From Fimbriimonadaceae bacterium (GTDB taxonomy: Bacteria; Armatimonadota; Fimbriimonadia; Fimbriimonadales; Fimbriimonadaceae), in NCBI GenBank assembly GCA_020849075.1, contig JADLGZ010000071.1:1-7513 (forward strand): a DNA stretch of 7,513 nt, given 5' to 3'. The translations under genes and the position numbers were made by a program. The stretch's first letter is position 1. Each line of letters begins with the position of its first letter. Of the stretch, positions 5,013 to 7,513 are shown piece after piece. The notes under the pieces were generated by a model. It did no database searches. It was given only the letters and a program-made list of their open reading frames with translations, and had not been told where the DNA came from.

Positions 5013-5785
5013 GCACCTAGCTCGCGCAAATCCCCAATCTCGATGGTCGGATCGGGGGCGTTTTCGGGCTTGGATTCCGGCTCCGTCGCGCTGGGGGCGA
5101 AGTCGGAAGGGCGGCGGACCCAGGCGGTTTGCCAACCCGCTTCCATCGCGCCAAGGATGTCGTGGCGATAGGAATTGCCGATCATGAGAATCTCCTCGGG
5201 CTTCAGGCCCGGGAGTTTGGCGGCCATTTGGTCGAAGCCCATTTGATACACTCGCGGGTCGGGCTTGCCAAAGCCAAGCTCGCCCTCGATGAGGAAGACA
5301 TCGAAGTAGTGCTCGATCCCCAGGGTTTGGAGTTCTTGGCGCTGAATATCGGCGGGGCCGTTGGTCATCACGCCTAAGGGGTACTTCGCCTTGATCGCAA
5401 CCAGAAACTCGAGAGCTTCGGGAAAGAGCTGTAGGTTCTGATCACGCAAGAAACCATACGAATCACCGAGAGACTTGGCTCGTTCAGGATCGTCGTAGCC
5501 GAGTTCGAGAAGAGCGAGTCGCATCTGCTCAATCCGGGTAACGCCACCTGTTTTGAGATACGTCGGGTACCAATCGGTCTTCTTAAGGTCAGGGCTGAAC
5601 TTACGAAACGCCTCGGCCCAGGCCTTGGTCATTTGTTCGGGTGAGACGCCCTCCGGCGCATGCTTCGCAAAGGTCTCTCTAAGGGCGACCTTACTCGCGT
5701 CCCAATAGGCGCAGAGGGTGTCGTCGAGGTCGAGGAAGATGGCCCTTATCGGGGTGTGGGGTGTGGGGTGTGGGGTGTGGGGCAT
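4994..5785 (-). CDS. HAD-superfamily phosphatase with a repeat-encoded N terminus
   Basis: This is a cytoplasmic haloacid-dehalogenase-type hydrolase, probably removing phosphate from a small metabolite such as a nucleotide or sugar phosphate. The closest style is the YjjG/N-acylneuraminate-9-phosphatase group with a helical C1 cap. Motif I is FLDLDDTL (nucleophile D19, acid D21), motif II MTNGP (T141), motif III FGKPDP (K174), and motif IV IGNSYRHDILGA (S205, D209). All catalytic positions are filled; Asn204 replaces the commoner Asp of GDS. Residues 2-12 (PHTPHPTPHTP) are translated from GGGGTGT heptamers read on the other strand. HAD proteins normally begin two or three residues before the motif I strand, so this is an added tail. 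ATG 5785 is the only usable start before the catalytic Asp, and it lacks a Shine-Dalgarno. The substrate is not predictable. It lies 24 bases after the second four-helix-bundle gene, in the same direction. Confidence 0.9.
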   Translation of the reverse strand: MPHTPHPTPHTPIRAIFLDLDDTLCAYWDASKVALRETFAKHAPEGVSPEQMTKAWAEAFRKFSPDLKKTDWYPTYLKTGGVTRIEQMRLALLELGYDDPERAKSLGDSYGFLRDQNLQLFPEALEFLVAIKAKYPLGVMTNGPADIQRQELQTLGIEHYFDVFLIEGELGFGKPDPRVYQMGFDQMAAKLPGLKPEEILMIGNSYRHDILGAMEAGWQTAWVRRPSDFAPSATEPESKPENAPDPTIEIGDLRELGAYLASR

Positions 5786-5809
5786 TCTTGGGATGTAGGG
5801 TGGGGGTGG
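5751..5809 (+). repeat. Left arm of cassette 2, GGGGTGT array overlapping the HAD start
   Basis: Four perfect GGGGTGT units run from 5751 to 5778, followed by GGGG (5779-5782). The HAD start codon (CAT on the plus strand at 5783-5785) comes next, then degenerate units such as GGGATGT and AGGGTGG up to 5809. The five evenly spaced G4 runs with three-base loops are a textbook G-quadruplex pattern on the plus strand, which is the template strand for the HAD gene. Confidence 0.92.
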
Positions 5810-6157
5810 CTATGCTCTCAACGATTGACGTAAGCGATACAACAAACGGCCGACCGAAGCGCATTGCGCCAACTCATCATCGGCGGACTTGATTAAGCTA
5901 AGGCGTACGGATAGTTCAAGGAGAGTCTCTAACTCGGTCAAGCTTCCCGATGCAATACCAAGAAATTGGAGGTATTCGCCGCGATGGTGTCTCCCATAGC
6001 CTTCAGCTATGTTTGCCGGGATAGACGTAGATGCGTTTCGAGCTTGACGCCGCATGCCATAGGCTTCTTCCTTAGGCATCTGCTCGGTGACTTTGTAGAC
6101 CATTTCGGCCAAGGTCATAGCCTCTTGCCAAGTTTGAAGCTCACGAAAGCTCTCCAC
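5810..6157 (-). CDS. Four-helix-bundle protein (23S rRNA-intervening-sequence protein family), subtype with IAEG
   Basis: This 115-residue protein matches the classic family consensus (PF05635/TIGR02436) throughout. It has an initial LQTWQEAM helix (7-14), RRQARNASTSIPANIAEGYGR in segments at 36-56, and EYLQFLGIASGSLTELET (61-78). It should fold as a four-helix bundle and assemble into a small ring. Relatives bind nucleic acid or, in diversity-generating retroelements, the reverse transcriptase. The start is a GTG at 6157. A GAGGT lies 10 bases upstream, and no ATG fits before the conserved first helix. It is codirectional with the HAD gene and ends 24 bases before it. Compared with the gene at 1385-1756 it belongs to a different branch, so the two cassettes did not arise by recent duplication of one another. 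The role is unknown; no reverse transcriptase or rRNA lies nearby. Confidence 0.95.
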   Translation of the reverse strand: MESFRELQTWQEAMTLAEMVYKVTEQMPKEEAYGMRRQARNASTSIPANIAEGYGRHHRGEYLQFLGIASGSLTELETLLELSVRLSLIKSADDELAQCASVGRLLYRLRQSLRA

Positions 6158-6180
6158 ACCCTCAAGTTACCTCAGTCCTT

Positions 6181-6215
6181 GTTACCCAAACCCCATACCC
6201 TACGCCCCATACCCC
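6181..6215 (-). repeat. Right arm of cassette 2, inverted GGGGTAT-type heptamers
   Basis: On the plus strand five heptamers follow each other in register: GTTACCC, AAACCCC, ATACCCT, ACGCCCC, ATACCCC. Their complements (GGGGTAT, GGGGCGT, AGGGTAT, GGGGTTT, GGGTAAC) are diverged versions of the left-arm GGGGTGT unit. The arm is shorter and more degenerate than the left one. It lies between the start of the second four-helix-bundle gene and the glycosyltransferase ribosome-binding site. Confidence 0.8.
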
Positions 6216-6227
6216 GAAGGTATCTTT

Positions 6228-7277
6228 GTGGCGCCATTGAAACTTGCCGTCCTCCCCGTTGCTGCCTCGAGAAAGTGGAACCCAATGACCTGGATGCTCA
6301 ACTGTGAGCTTGAGAAGCTGGGCTTTCAGGTCAGTGATCTGACCTATGAGAACTTGATAGCCGAGCGGTATGACCTTGTCCATTTGCACTTCTTTGAGGG
6401 GTTGACTGGTTTTCGGAACCCATTACGAGTGATACAGCGGATGGGCAGGTTGCTCAAGGGCATTGATCGTCAAAGGGCCGCTGGTGCCAAGCTGATCTAC
6501 ACGGCACACAATGTCGTCACGCATGACGCACCGTGGCGAGGACTTGAGAACTGGTACCTGGAGCAATTCTTACGGCGAGTAGATGGAACGATCTTCGTTT
6601 CAGAAGTCAGTATTCCTTTGGTCCGCCAGACATTCCCAGAACTGAAGTCTCCCAGCGTAGTGATTCCGTTGAGTGACTATGGGGATTGGTACGAGGATAG
6701 GGTCACGGGCCCCGAGGCCCGAGCCGAGTTTGGCATTCCGGAGTCCGCCCTCGTGGTCGCCCATCTTGGTTTGATTCGGAAGTACAAGAATGTTCCGGCG
6801 CTCATGCGGGCTTTCAGCGCAGACCCGGGCGACCATTGCCTGCTCATCGGGGGCCGCGTGGCTGAGGACGACCTTCGCGGGGAGATTGAGGCACTGGCCG
6901 CCGCGGATCCAAGGATCAAGTTGGAACTGGGTCACCTTGATGATGACCGTATCCAATTCTTCATGCGAGCTGCGGACGTAGCCGTCTTCCCGTACCGGAA
7001 CATTCTGAACTCGGGGTCGGCGATGATGGCGCTAACGTTTGGTAAACCAGTCGTGGTGCCCAATGTCGGCTCCATGCCCGAGCTTCAGCAGCGTATCAAC
7101 GCGGATTGGGTGCGGCTCTACGATGGAGAGTTCTCTGAATCGGTCTTGAGCTCGGCCATCGCTTGGGCCAAAGAGACCGACCGAGGGGAGAGGCCGCCGA
7201 TGGCGGAGCTTTCGGTGGCGGCGATTGCCGCTCAGCACGCGGAGTTTTACCGCAAGATAGCCGGTACTTCGGCATGA
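6228..7277 (+). CDS. GT-B glycosyltransferase, GT4-like
   Basis: This is a 349-residue retaining-type glycosyltransferase with two Rossmann-like halves. It probably adds a sugar from a nucleotide donor during surface polysaccharide or glycolipid synthesis. The N-terminal half shows YDLVHLHFFEG (48-58) and LIYTAHNVVTHD (89-100), an acceptor-side loop frequent in GT4-like enzymes. The C-terminal half begins with VVAHLGLIRKYKNVPALMRAF (176-196, the donor-phosphate Arg/Lys region). It continues with FPYRNILNSGSAMMALTFGKPVVVPNVGSMPEL from 254, the nucleotide-sugar site. The first acid of the usual E-x7-E motif appears to be Asn/Ser here (around 261-263), while Glu285 occupies the second position; this occurs in GumH/GT94-like groups. 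No transmembrane segment is present, so it is cytoplasmic or membrane-peripheral. The start is GTG 6228 with GAAGG 7 bases upstream. Donor and acceptor cannot be named, and there is no sugar-pathway cluster in the window. Confidence 0.9.
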   Translation: MAPLKLAVLPVAASRKWNPMTWMLNCELEKLGFQVSDLTYENLIAERYDLVHLHFFEGLTGFRNPLRVIQRMGRLLKGIDRQRAAGAKLIYTAHNVVTHDAPWRGLENWYLEQFLRRVDGTIFVSEVSIPLVRQTFPELKSPSVVIPLSDYGDWYEDRVTGPEARAEFGIPESALVVAHLGLIRKYKNVPALMRAFSADPGDHCLLIGGRVAEDDLRGEIEALAAADPRIKLELGHLDDDRIQFFMRAADVAVFPYRNILNSGSAMMALTFGKPVVVPNVGSMPELQQRINADWVRLYDGEFSESVLSSAIAWAKETDRGERPPMAELSVAAIAAQHAEFYRKIAGTSA

Positions 7278-7333
7278 TGTTTGCTTCAGACACTAAGATG
7301 AACCCTCCAAAACCGAAATGGTGTCGTAATATA

Positions 7334-7338
7334 GAGGT
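7334..7338 (+). promoter_or_regulatory. Shine-Dalgarno deciding the start of the right-edge secreted protein
   Basis: GAGGT at 7334-7338 lies four bases before ATG 7343. A second in-frame ATG at 7298 would add 15 residues (MNPPKPKWCRNIEVS) before the signal peptide. It has no comparable ribosome-binding site, so 7343 is preferred. Confidence 0.6.
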
Positions 7339-7342
7339 ATCT

Positions 7343-7513
7343 ATGCGTTCCCTTTTTGTTCTTGCCGCCATTGCGGCCAATGCGGCTGTGTTTGCCCGCC
7401 CGATTGAGCTTACGGTTGCCCGCTTTGACCCCTCGGTCAGCACGCCGAAGTTGCCGTTAAGCCTAACGACGGCAAGTTACGAGCGAATCGGGCTCTTTTT
7501 GGTTCAGGTGGAA
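7343..7513 (+). CDS. Secreted protein, N-terminal part (truncated by window edge)
   Basis: Fifty-seven codons are visible and the frame is open to the window end. Residues 1-18 (MRSLFVLAAIAANAAVFA) form a Sec-type signal peptide with an AVFA cleavage site before RPIELTV. The mature part seen so far is a short beta-rich stretch ending ERIGLFLVQVE. The FLVQ segment resembles the propeptide strand that opens some secreted subtilisin-like (S8) proteases in related bacteria. That is a weak resemblance and I do not assign the function. It follows the glycosyltransferase after 65 bases and has its own ribosome-binding site. Confidence 0.7.
   Translation, partial: MRSLFVLAAIAANAAVFARPIELTVARFDPSVSTPKLPLSLTTASYERIGLFLVQVE

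Larger units (their letters stand above)
5751..6215. mobile_element. Putative cassette 2: four-helix-bundle gene between opposing GGGGTGT/GGGGTAT arms
   Basis: As in cassette 1, one four-helix-bundle gene on the minus strand is enclosed by heptamers, G-rich on the left and C-rich on the right when read on the plus strand. The right arm ends at 6215, directly before GAAGG, the ribosome-binding site of the glycosyltransferase gene. The left arm replaces the beginning of the HAD gene. Both boundaries fit insertion into the intergenic space between two divergent genes. No transposase or target duplication is visible, so mobility is inferred. Confidence 0.45.

Noticed and set aside
5013..5100. Bidirectional terminator between the small lipoprotein and HAD genes
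   Set aside because: The two genes overlap at their ends and no hairpin followed by a T-run was seen on either strand.
1385..6157. Diversity-generating retroelement, because Avd-like proteins are present
   Set aside because: No reverse transcriptase and no template/variable repeat pair with adenine-directed differences can be seen in the window.

Overview
The window looks like chromosomal DNA from a free-living bacterium of the Armatimonadota, probably near Fimbriimonas. The evidence is two type IV prepilin-like proteins whose leader helix runs on into ILFPVF(S/A)QAR, a form very common in that phylum. Moderate-to-high GC and several lipoproteins agree with this, but the placement is family-level inference without a database search. 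No rRNA, tRNA, CRISPR, transposase or reverse transcriptase was seen. No stretch longer than about 275 bases lacks a gene.

Layout. On the minus strand, reading from right to left, lie aspS (aspartyl-tRNA synthetase), a small four-helix-bundle protein gene, an endonuclease/exonuclease/phosphatase-family lipoprotein gene, and the 5' end of a prepilin-like gene that runs off the left edge. Divergent from aspS, on the plus strand, is a complete DUF1559-type prepilin-like gene. It is joined by an ATGA overlap to a 51-residue lipoprotein gene. Next, on the minus strand, are a second and different four-helix-bundle gene and a HAD phosphatase gene. The plus strand then carries a GT-B glycosyltransferase and the start of a secreted protein.

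The unusual content is three blocks of 7-base tandem repeats. Block 1 (GGAATTA) surrounds the first four-helix-bundle gene as a near-perfect inverted repeat of about 67 bases. Block 2 (GGTGTTC/GGGGTTC) lies between aspS and the prepilin gene; a short hairpin separates its two opposing arms and it holds no gene. Block 3 (GGGGTGT/GGGGTAT) surrounds the second four-helix-bundle gene, again as opposing arms. Within a block the two arms share a heptamer, but the heptamer differs between blocks. The blocks sit exactly at gene edges and supply stop codons, a start codon and the first 12 residues of the HAD protein. The best reading is a family of small insertion-like cassettes, each a four-helix-bundle gene between inverted heptamer arms, plus one gene-less version.

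The other genes are ordinary: translation (aspS), envelope or surface proteins (prepilins, lipoproteins), a housekeeping-type phosphatase and a glycan-building enzyme. They do not form one pathway.
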